Assembly: GCF_007565055.1 (NCBI RefSeq)
Contig: NC_044566.1
Span: 63,921,315 to 63,985,314, forward strand
Source of the DNA: Rhinopithecus roxellana
Lineage: Eukaryota > Chordata > Mammalia > Primates > Cercopithecidae
DNA length: 64,000 nt
Reading direction: 5' to 3'
A program made the position numbers and the translations under genes. Below the pieces are notes generated by a model that ran no database searches, was not told the origin of the DNA, and saw only the letters and a list, made by a program, of their open reading frames with translations. Of this stretch, positions 24,501 to 36,500 are shown in pieces. Every line of letters starts with the position of its first letter. Positions within the stretch are counted from its first letter, which is position 1.

Positions 24501-27500
24501 AATGGCAAACTCCCCTCCCCCAACCAAGCTCCAGCGTCCCAGGTTGATCTCAGACTGCTGCACTAGCAGTGAGCAAGGCTCCATGTGTGTGGGACCGGCC
24601 AAGCTAGGCACAGGAGGGAATTTCCTGGTCTGCTGGTCGTGAAGACTGTGGGAAAAGCGCAGTATTTGGGCAGCAGTGTATTGTTCCTCCAGGTACAGTC
24701 ACTCACGGCTTCCCTTGGCTAGGAAAGGGAAATCCCCCAATCCCTTGCGCTTCCCAGGTGAGGCGACGCTCTGCCCCGCTTCGGCTCGCCCTCTGTAGGC
24801 TGCACCCACTGTCCAACCAGTCCCAATGAGATGAACCAGATACCTCAGTTGGAAATGTAGAAATCACCCATCTTTTGTGTCAATCTCGCTGGTAGCTGTA
24901 GACTGGAGCTGTTTCTATTCATCCATCTTGGAAGCTTCTCTTACTTATTTTCGTCCTTTTTTTTTTTTTAGATGGAGTTTTGTTCTTGTCCCCCAGGCTG
25001 TAATGCAGTGGCACCATCTTGACTCACTGAAACCTCCGCCTCCTGGGTTCAAGCAATTCTCCTGCCTCAGTCTCTTGAGTAGTTGGGACTATTGGCGCCC
25101 GCCAACAGGCCCAGCTAATTTTTATGTTTTTAGTAGAGATGGGGTTTCACCAAGTTGGCCAGGCTGGCCTCTAACTCCTTAAGTCAGGTGATCCACCTGT
25201 CTTGGCCTCCCAAAGTGCCAAGATTACAAGTATGAGCCACCACGTTTGGCCTTCTCTTACTTATCTTCTGTATCTTATCTTATTCAGTCTTTGTTCTTAG
25301 AATTATGGAGTAACATAGTTTTTCAATTACTACTATGATTTTCAGCTCTGTACTGCCTCCAGGTAGATTTTAATTTTGCTGTATATTTTTATTTTCTTTA
25401 TCTTTTTTCTTATATATTGTCCTATTATCATCCCCCTTCTTTTGTAACATTCTATTATCTTTTCGCCTCAGCCTGTGACTTTCTGCCTCTGAAGTAAATA
25501 GAGGTTATGTATTTCTTGAATCTTACAGAAGGGGCCAAATATTTCTAAAAATTTTCTTCTAGTTCCTGTAATAATTTTTTTGAACTCTTCTATTTTTCTA
25601 GGTCATAAAAACTATTTTTTAATGGCATTTTTTTTTCATAGCTCTGTACTGGCTTTCTCTTATTTGGGTTGAAATGAGGAAAGATCTATCAAGACCTTGT
25701 ATTTGCCAAGAGTGAAGTGTATGGCTTGGCCTTAGTTCCTGTACTTGGTCTACAAGGATGTTGATTAAAAAATCCTTCTCCTCTTCATTAGGCTGACTTT
25801 TAAATATTCTCCTGTACGAGGAAGGTTCTAGTACCTTTCAAAAGTTAACCTATCTATCCTATACTGTTATTCCTTCCCTGGCATAGTTTCAATTTTTCCT
25901 TTTCTACTAGATAATTCCCATTAGGCAAAGAAACATTCACCTCTATTCATCCTTTAAAAAAAAAAAGTTTTCCCCAGCCTGGCAAATATGGTGAAGCCCT
26001 ATCTCTACTAAAAATACAAAAAAAAAAAAAAAAAAGAAAGAAAACCAGATGTGGTGGTGTGCACCTGTGATTCCAGCTGACTCAGGAGGCTGAGGCACAA
26101 GAACTGCTTGAACCTGGGAGGCAGAGATTGCAGTGAGCCAAGATTGCGCCACTGCACTCCAGCCTGGGCAACAGAGCAAGACTCTGTCTCAAAAAAAAAA
26201 AAAAAAAAAAAAAAGAGAGAGAGAAAAAAAGTTTCCCTGGACCTTGCTACATTCTTCAGATGTCACCCTCCCTTCTCTTTCCTTGAACTTCAAGTTCCAA
26301 GTTTTTCTTCTCTTTTTCCTACTTCTATAATTAATCATTTTGGCTCTGTTAAATATCTTTCAAATTCATCTCCCCACATCAATCACCAACATTATCACTG
26401 CATTCTGCCTAAATTCCTGCTGTACGATGTAGGTAGGGCATTTGAAAATCTAGCTGTGTCCAGACTTGTAGCCAAAATCCAGACTTGTAGCCAACCCTCT
26501 TGTTTTCAGAAGCAGCCAGCACACCTCCCATTTTCTGATGCCTCCAATTCCTGGGATTTCCTGGGGTTCTATGTCATGACTTGTTTTGCTTCTGCTGACT
26601 TCTCCACTACCTACCTACTCCTGCAGTTCTTCTAATCTGCTAAGCAGAAAACTTTCCTAAAATTTAATTATCTCTTTGCTCTTGTGCATTTATAATTTTT
26701 TTTTTTTTCTTTTTTAGATGGAGTCTTGCTCTATCACCTGGGCTGGAGCACAGTGGCGTGATCTTGGCTCACTGCAACCTCTCTGCCTCCTGGGTTCAAG
26801 CGATTAGCCTGTCTCAGCCTCTTGAGTAGCTGGGATTACAGGTGCCCGACACTACGCCCAGCTAATTTTTTGTATTTTTAGTAGATAGGGGGTTTCACTA
26901 TGTTGGCCAGGCTGGTCTTGAACTCCTAGCCTCGTGATTCATCCGCCTCGGCCTCCCAAAGTGCTGGGATTACAGGTGTGTGCCACCGTGCCCAGCTGCA
27001 TTTATAATTTTTATAAACTGTCTTTTTTTGGTTTGTAGTATAAGAAAACACATGTTCAATCTGCTACGTTTTCCACAATAGACTACCTTTTGAAATAGAC
27101 TCTGCATCCCTCTATCTCTGCCCTTACTAATGCTGCTTGTCTACCTGCAGTGCCTGTTCCTGCCTTCCCTTCCTGGTAAACATACCCTTCAAGGCCACTT
27201 CAAATGTTACCTCCTCTGTAAAACCTAATTATGTCAATCGTCCCCTAGTTTGGGCAGAGTTAAGAGCTCCTCTGTATTTTGACAGCACTTTGCACATTTT
27301 TCAGTTATCTCATTTATTATCCCATATCAGTTAACTATTTGTGAGTCCTAGGAGGCAGAAATCAAGTTGATATATCTGTTGTATCCCCAGCACATAAAAA
27401 ATAGTTGGTAAAAGTTTTGGGGAACAAATGAATGGATAAAGAAACAGGAAAGTCTTAAAGCTAGTGAACACTCATTTTTTTCAAAAATATTACTGATAGT

Positions 27501-30500
27501 ATATATAATAACAGAACACAAAAATGTGTGCTAAACATGCTGAAATAAATGTATATGAAGATGGCCCCAACTTCTCCCTAAGTGCTTATTTAACACATCC
27601 TCTTGGACACTGAAGAGGCAGCTCAAACACAACACATCTGAAAAAGGGGTTTGATTTTTCCCTCCAAAAGCTGCTTCTTCCCCAGTTTCCCACATCTCAG
27701 TGGATGGCAGCTCCATCCTTCCAGCTGCCCAGAGCTATATTTGTGCAGTCACCCATGACACTCTCTCCCTCATGTCTCACATCTAAATGGCCAGCAAGTG
27801 CTGGCACTGATACCTTTTTACACATATTCAGAATCCGTCTTGCCCACCTCCACTGCTATCTCATTAGTCCAAGTGAATACTGTGATTTTGCATTTAGGTA
27901 CTGCCCACCCCAGCTTATTCTCCATACAGCAGCCAAAACAATCTTTTGATTTGGATCTCAGGTACAGAAGCTTGAGTTAATCATACTTTAGAACCTTTTG
28001 AAAACATATGTCAAATTGTATTATTCTTCCACACAAAATCCTCCAATGGTTCATCATCTCCCCAAAAATATAATCTGAAGCCTGATCTAAGGCCTGTGAG
28101 GATCTACAGGTCCTGGCCCGCCCATTCTGCCTCTCTCTCCCCATCACATCGTCCACTGTGCTTCGACCACACTGACGTCCACATTGTCACGGCTTGCTTC
28201 TTTCTATTCTTTCAGGTCTCTGCTCAAATGCTAATTTAATAGAAAGCCCTTCCATGACAACCCTGTCTCAAATACCAGCCCCTCCCATATTCTCTATCTC
28301 CTTACCTGTTTTTCCTTCATAGTACTTATAACTACTGATATTATTTGTGTATTGTCTTTTCTCTTCCTACTAGAAACAAATTCCATGACACCAAAGTTTT
28401 GGTCTGTTTTGTTTTCTGCTACATCCACAGTGCCAGAACAACGTCTGGAACAGAGTAGTCACTCAACTCCACAATAATTTGTAAATATACAAGCAATTTA
28501 AGACCATTAAAGTGAACCGGGCACGGTGGCTCACACCTGTAATCCCAGCACTTTGGGAGGCCGAGGTGGGTAGATCATAAGGTCAGGAGTTCAAGACCAG
28601 CCTGGCCAAGATGGTGAAACCCCATCCCTACTAAAACTACAAAAATTAGCTGGGCATGGTGGCAGGCACCTGTAATCCCAGCTACTAGGGAGGCTGAGGC
28701 AGGAGAATTACTTGAACCCGGGCAACAGAGGTTACGGTGAACCGAGATCGCACCACTGCACTCTAGCCTGGGTGACAGAGTGAGACTCTGTCTCAAAAAA
28801 AAAAAAAAAAAAAAAAACCATTAAAGTATTGTAGAAGTTAATAGTATAAAGTAACTTAAAATGTCACACATTACTATATAAATTGCCTTTGCATATACAT
28901 TTATATTAATAATTCATAATAAGAAGGTAATTTGTACTTTCTGCAAATAAAGAGTGGCTTAGGAATTTTTTTTTTTTTGATTTAGAGATGCCCAGGCTGG
29001 AGCGCAGTGGCACAATCACAGCTCACTGCAATTTGGAAGTCCTGGGTTCAAGTGATCCCTCCGTCTCAGCCTCCTCAGCAGCTGGAACTATAAGAGCACG
29101 CCACCATGCCCTGCTATTTTTTTCATATTTAGAAGAGATGAGGTCTTGCTATGTTTCCCAGGCTAGTCTTGAATTCCTGGGGTCAAGCAATCCTCCGGCC
29201 TTGGTCTCCCAAAGTGTAGAGATTACAGACATGAGCCATCACGCATAGCCAGAAACATTTAATGTAAAGTAAAAATCATTATTTTTGGTGGATGTTCTCT
29301 GAAATTTAGTATATCGTCTGTAACTCTGTAAAGCAGGTCAATTTTTGGTGAATAATATATTTTAAAACTAAATTATCCTGCTAGTTTTATCTAGAAAACT
29401 ACTCTTCTTAAAACAGCACATTCCACGGGTGTAAATGTTTTTTCTACGACTACAGTTAAGGTAGAGTATTGATTACATTTGTTTTGAAAATTAAATAGGC
29501 CAAAGTTATCTTAGACACCCCCTATGGCATAGACAATCATTCTTTTGATTCTTAGAGTGACTCATACTCTTAAGAAAAAAACCTGGCCTTTGGCCAGGCG
29601 CGGTGGCTCAAGCCTGTAATCCCAGCACTTTGGGAGGCCGAGACGGGCGGATCACGAGGTCAGGAGATCGAGACCATCCTGGCTAACACTGTGAAACCCC
29701 GTCTCTACTAAAAAATACAAAAAACTAGCCAGGCGAGGTGGCGGGCGCCTGTAGTCCCAGCTACTCGGGAGGCTGAGGCAGGAGAATGGCGGAAACCCGG
29801 GAGGCGGAGCTTGCAGTGAGCTGAGATCCGGCCACTGCACTCCAGCCCCTGCGACAGAGTGAGACTCCGTCTCAAAAAAAAAAAAAAAAAACCTGGCCTT
29901 CCTTGAAGACATTCCCCTTTCTGGCCCAGTGCAGGGGTGCTATGGTTACTACAAGAGTTCTCAACTGGCATCAATTTTGCACCCCCAAGAGACACTGGCA
30001 ATACCTAGGGACATTTCTGGGGTGGGAGCGCTACTAGCTAATCTATTGGATAGCGGCAAAGGATTTTGTTAAACATTCCATAACCTCCTGGATGGCCTCC
30101 CACAATGTGGAACTGCACAATCCCAAATGTCAGAGGTGCCAAGGCTGAGAAACTCTGGCCTAGCAGACTTTTGGGTTGCTCCACTTTCAAGAAAAGTTAT
30201 TACTGCTATCTCTCATTTAATCTCTAAAGCACTAGTTCTCTAATATGACTGAGATTAAGAATCACATAGAAAGTTCTTTAAAAAGAAATAGGAAAAAACA
30301 GATGCCTGCATCCACTGCAAATCTAAATGAAAATCTTTCTAGGTAGGGCTAGAAATTTGTACTTGAAAAAAGTTCTAGGCCGGGTGTGGTGGCTCACACC
30401 TGCAATCCTAGCAGTTTGGGAGGCTGAAGCGAGAGAATCGCTTGAAGAGTGATTTTGTTTTTAGTAGAATCTCCGTCTCTACTAAAAACAAAAATGAGCT

Positions 30501-33500
30501 GGGCGTGGTGGCGTGCGCCTGTAATCCCAGCTACTAGGGACGCTGAAGCGGGAGAATCTCTTGAACCTGGGAGGCAGAGGTTGCAATGAGCCAAGATCAT
30601 GCCACTGCACTCCAGCCTACATGACAAGAAGAAAACTCCGTCTCAAAAAAAAAAAAAGTTCCAGAAGTAATTCCCATGTAGCCTATTTCCTGACTGGCAT
30701 TTGTGAAAACTGCTGCTATTAAATTAATGAGTCTACTTCTAATCAGCATTAGAGAACACCCTGCTCCTATACTCCTACCAAAGACCATAGCCAAGCTAAC
30801 TGCTGTTGAGCATTTCTGAAAGCCAAATGGAGAAATACATTAGTGAAGAAACATGTAGTACATCTAGTCCTTGGCCATCAGAAAACTTGGCTCAGAAAAG
30901 ATTTGTTTTTACTAAATTGTAATGCATTGTTTTGTGTTCATTGTCACTGAAGAACAAATTTGTTTATTTATTTGTTTATTTATTTATTTATTTTGAGACA
31001 GAATCTCACTCTGTTGGCCAGGCTGGTCTTGACCTCCTGACCTCAGGTGATCTGCCCACCTCAGCCTCCCAAAGTGCTGGGATTACAGGTGTGAGCCACT
31101 GTGCCCAGCCTTCAAGAACAAATTTTAACATGGTCGTTTCCAGCATATTATTTTATTTGCTATAGGGATGTTATTTAAGAAAGTACTGTATCTTTCAATG
31201 ATTTTATCTACTGTATCTCTCAATGTCTAAAGAGAAGTGAATTAAGAGTTGAAGAAGTACTTCTTCCCAATAAATTGCTTTATATTTCCACATAAAACAG
31301 TAAAAATTATACAACTACTTGTAACTTTTTTCTTTCCTTTGGCTGCAAGGCTATTCAGGGACAAATTTATAGTTTAGTGAGAACATGTGGCATATGAATG
31401 TGCTTACGTTATGTTTTTCTTGATTCTGTTACTGCTATAATACTTCACATTAATACTGTAAGTTGCAACAGTCCACTGTGCAACAAGATAGTAAATAAAT
31501 GAATATCTTCTACAAAGATAACTTTACAAGTGAGTAAGCAGCATATTAACATAATGTTTTAAAATTGAAGTAACATTAAAAATTATTTGCGGCCAGGCGC
31601 AGTGGCTCATGCCTGTAATCCCAGCACTTTGGGAAGCCAAAGTGGGTAGATCATGAGGTCAGGAGTTTGAGACCAGCCTGGTCAACACAGTGAAACCCCG
31701 TCTCTACTAAAAATATAAAAATTAGCCTGGCACAGTGGCACGTGCCTAGAGTCCCAGCTACCAGGGAGGCTGAGGAAGGAGAATCACTTGAACCCGGGAG
31801 GTGGAGGTTGTGGTGAGCCAAGATCACACCACTGCACTTTAGCCTGGGCAACAGAGCAAGACTCTAAGTAAAAAAATTATTTGCTATTATATCAGCAAGA
31901 TATTAATGTTCTATTTTTATAAACCCTAAAATTATTTTCTCAACCTTAAAAAGTTGTTTACTAAAATGGACAGTTAAAAATGTCTTTCCTATAAAACACT
32001 ACAGGTTTACAAACTTTGAAAAATCAACCATAGGCCAAATGCTTTCTTAAAATTCTACAGAACTCTGAAATATGTATTTGTTTAGTATTTAAAAAAATTC
32101 TGTGGTATATTTAAATCCATCAATTAGTTATATAAAAATATGTACTTGCATAGTCAAATTTTCTGATCCTATAAAATATTTAAAGTATGTATCACAAATT
32201 ATAGGTTGATATTTACAAATACAATTACTGTAGCAAATGCAATTATATATTAGAACATAAAATATGAGAACTTATCACTTCAAAGTTATATTATGTAATG
32301 CCACTTACATTCGACATTTTCTGGAAATTTTCTGTGAGTATCTTTATAAGTATCTAATGCTTTTTGGTAGTTACCTATAAACAAACAAGAGAAAAATATA
32401 ACATATTAGCAAATTATAGAAACTAACAGGATTCAGAAAAATATTAATTTTAACTGACATACTGGCTATTTAATGGTTTAATAGAAAGGTTTCATGTTTT
32501 ATATACCACTCAATATAACTTTTAGAAGAAAAATGTATAGATAAAATAAATTTGACATAAGGGTTAAAGCAGAAGTAAATGGGTGATAGTTGAAATTTAG
32601 CTTCTTCCTTTTTTTTTTTTTAAGAGACGAGGTCTTACTCTGTTGCCCAGGCTGGAGTGCAGTGGCTATTCACAGACACAATCATTATGCACTACAGCCT
32701 ATAAAATCCTGAGCTGAAACAATCCTCCTGTCTTAGCCTCCAGAGTAGCTGGGACTACAGATGCACATTGCTGAGCCTGGTTCACTTTAAATATTTTAGT
32801 GGCAAAAATTAAGATCCACTCACTTTTCTAAAAAAGATTATTCCAGATGAACTGACAAATTTAAAAATAATCTAAGTTATATACTTATAGTAATGTCAAT
32901 GTCATTCATTTAGTTGGAAAATATTTAAGATGTTTTTATAGTTTTTTTGGGCTGGGCGTGGTGCTCACTCCTGTAATCCCAGCACTTTGGGAGGCCGAGG
33001 TGGGTGGACCACTTGAGGTCAGGAGTTTGAGATCAGCCTGGGCAACATGGTAAAACCCCTTCTATACTAAAAATACAAAAATTAACTGGCCATGGTGGCG
33101 CACGCCTATAATCCCCGCTACTGGGGAAGCTGACACAGGAGAATCGCTTGAACCCAGGAGGTGGAAGTTGCACTGCACTGAGATTAGTGCCACTGCAGCC
33201 CAGCCTGGGTGACAGAGCAAAACTCTGTCTCAAAATAAATAGATGAATGAATAAATAAATAAATAAATGTTTTTGTGTTATTAATTTTTTTTTTTTCCAG
33301 ACAGAGTGCAGTGGTGCAATCTCGGCTCACTGTAACCTCCAACCTCCGTCTCCCAGGTTCAAGCGATTCTCCTGCCTCAGCCTCCCGAGTAGCTGGGACT
33401 ACAGGCATGTGCCACCATGCCCAGCTAATTTTTGTGTTTTTAGTAGAGATGGGGTTTCACCATGTTGGCCAGGATGGTCTCGATCTCTTGACCTCATGAT

Positions 33501-36500
33501 CTGCCTGCCTCAGCCTCCCAGAGTGCTGAAATTACAGGAGTGAGCCACTGTGCCTGGCCTTTACGGTTTTTTAAACATTAAAAAGTTTATAGAAAGCAAT
33601 TTATTTTATAACAAAATAATTTAGTTTCACGTAGCAGCAAAGAATAGGAAAAACGAATTTGGGTCAAAGATCTTTCCTAAAATCTTAGCAAATGAGTTAT
33701 AAATTTCTCTGGGCCTCTCTCTACAAGAGGGATGAAATAGACAGGAAGCATCTGACACAAAGCCAGTTCTCAATGCTAGCTGCTGCTTCTAATCTGTACT
33801 TCCATAACTGAAGCAGGCTATGTCTTTAAATAATTTAGAATAGTTCATATGTGTATATATATATATATATACTTTCTATATGACTGACGTTGAAATGAAC
33901 ATAGGCAATTGAGAACTCATGTTGATATAAATTGAATGTATATGTTATAGTCATGTTGTATATCCAGTAAGAATTACAGATCCCCCCTAAAACGATTTGA
34001 AGCATACACTGAGTTATGTATTAAAACGTTTCTGAAGGTGCTCACAGAGATAAAGAAGGAAACCTCCCGCAAACTGGGTGAGAACAAACTGCCAACACTT
34101 TCAAAACTTGTGCTTCCCTCTTCCCTTAGATTGAATACTTTCTTTTCCTGGGTCATTTTTATGCTCTACAAGAGGGATTATAAATTTGTTAACATTTCTC
34201 TCCCAGCTTGATCTTTGACATTTTATGCATATTATTCACTTCACAGTTAGCCTAAAACTAATAGCATCTCCATCCTTCAGGACATGTGTCATCAGCAAGA
34301 ATTTAATACAAGCAGTAACAAAACACAAACCAAGATAGCTAGTGATCTTTGGTATAAAAAACATATAGTCGCACTTGTCTCAGCGTGAGCTTTTCTCAGG
34401 CTTCACAAATGTCATAAATTTGGCCGAGCACACAGGACATTTACAACCGAGTAGAAAATGGTCATATAATGTATACAGTATGCCCATTTTTTTCCTGTGG
34501 CTAACTTGTGAAAATGATTACATGTTAAGTTTGAGAAATAATAAATCTGTTTTTAAGACAAGTATTGGAATACATGATTAATATCTACTTTGTAAGCACA
34601 ACTTTTTTTGTATGTAGTAATTATTGTTTTTCACACAATGCTTTGAATATGTACAGTTATAAAAAGTTGGTGTTTTAATAAGCAGATATGCAACTGGAAC
34701 ACATTTATATGCATGATTACCTAGAAGGAAAGAAGCAAAATATCTATAAAATGAATAAAACGAAAGCATTTACCACTTCTTCTAAAACAACTAGCTACCA
34801 TCAGCTGCCATTTCACTTGTGTAGGCCTATAAAAGAAATAAATGAGATGAAATTAGATATAAATCTGTGATGCTCAGTTTTATAAAGCTATGTATCTATT
34901 ATTTTATATTACTTTTTGACCTTTTGTTAGATCATTTTTATTACTGAAAACAGCAGATATATAATTTCCTTCAGTATTGTCTGTCATATTTATATTAAGA
35001 CATATAAATTTAAGTGTTCTTCAAAGTTCCTCTAGTTCATACCTTTATTTAGATATTCATATGAGAACCACTTAACCTGTTCGGTTAAAAACCATTGCAT
35101 TCTACTTTAAACTTAAAGGATCATTACTTTTGCTATAATCTTTTATCATAATACTTACACTTGCTTGCAAATTTAGTACCTGAGAAGCAATTTTTGATCT
35201 AGTGTTTGAAGAATCAGGCTTCGACTAAAGAGAGAGTAAAAAAAATCTACTAATCCCTTTTTGTCCCTTAAAAAGAAATCAAATTCTTTTCTAAAATAAA
35301 TAACCACAACCGGGATTTCTAAATACTTCTGTTAAAAATATCTCAGGATGGCAAGATATGAAGAAAGAAACACCTAGGGAACAATTTATGCTTGTCTCAT
35401 GTTTTTGAATCTCCTTTCTAAGTAGAAGCCGGATGGCTTCAAAGAAAACCTCAGTTCCTACTTGATTTGATGGCAAACCTACCAGCTTTGGAATCAGATA
35501 GATCTGGCTTTAAATCACAGCCCTGCTACTGGGGCAAGTTACTTAACTTCAAATCCATTGCCTACACGGCCACCCACTGTGATCTAAATAAAATACATAT
35601 CTAACCACATTACTTCCCTCCTTAAAGCCTGTTACCTCCCTTCCACCTACATGCTAAATCCAAGATTCTAACCCAGTTTATCTACTTTCTAGATCTTTTC
35701 TGCCTCTCCAACTCATCTTCCACCATGCCTTGCTTAACATTTCATGTTATAGCAAATTCACACAGCAGCACGGACTTCCCTGTATCCCCTGCATTTGCTA
35801 GACTCCTGGCTTTTGTATACACCACCACGTCTGCTTAGAGGGTCATTCCAACCTCTTTACTCTCTGCTAATGCCACACGGATAGACTGTTCCATATGCTC
35901 TCCTAACACCCTAGAATCACTTAGCATTGCATTTACCATGTGGTATTATTATTTATGTTTCTGAATATATTACCTTCCTTCCTCCATAAAGGTAACTATC
36001 ATGACTTCTAACACTGTCAATCTAGCCTGTTTTTGAACTTTAAATGAATACAATCATATAGTATGCAACTTTTTTTTTTTTTTGGAGACAGGGTCCCAGT
36101 CTGTCACCCAGATTGAAGTGCAGTGGTATGATCTGAGCTCACTGCAACCTCCCCTTCCCAGGCTCAAGCGATCCTCTTGCCTCAGCCTCCCAAGTAGCTG
36201 GGATCACTGGCGCACACTGCCATGGCAGGCTATATTTTATTTTTTTTAAAAGATATTTTGCCATGTTGCCAGGCTAGTTTCAAATTCTTGAGCTCAAGCA
36301 ATCTGCCTGCCTCATCCTCCCAAAGTGCTGGAATTACAGGCATGAGCCACTGCACCTGGCAGTATGTATCCTTTTATTAACTGCTGAATACTGAGATAGT
36401 CTTCAGATACCATACAGTTTACCTACTTAAAAGACACAATACAATGGTTTTAGTGTATTCTTTAAAATTATGATAAACTATATACAACATAAACATTTGC

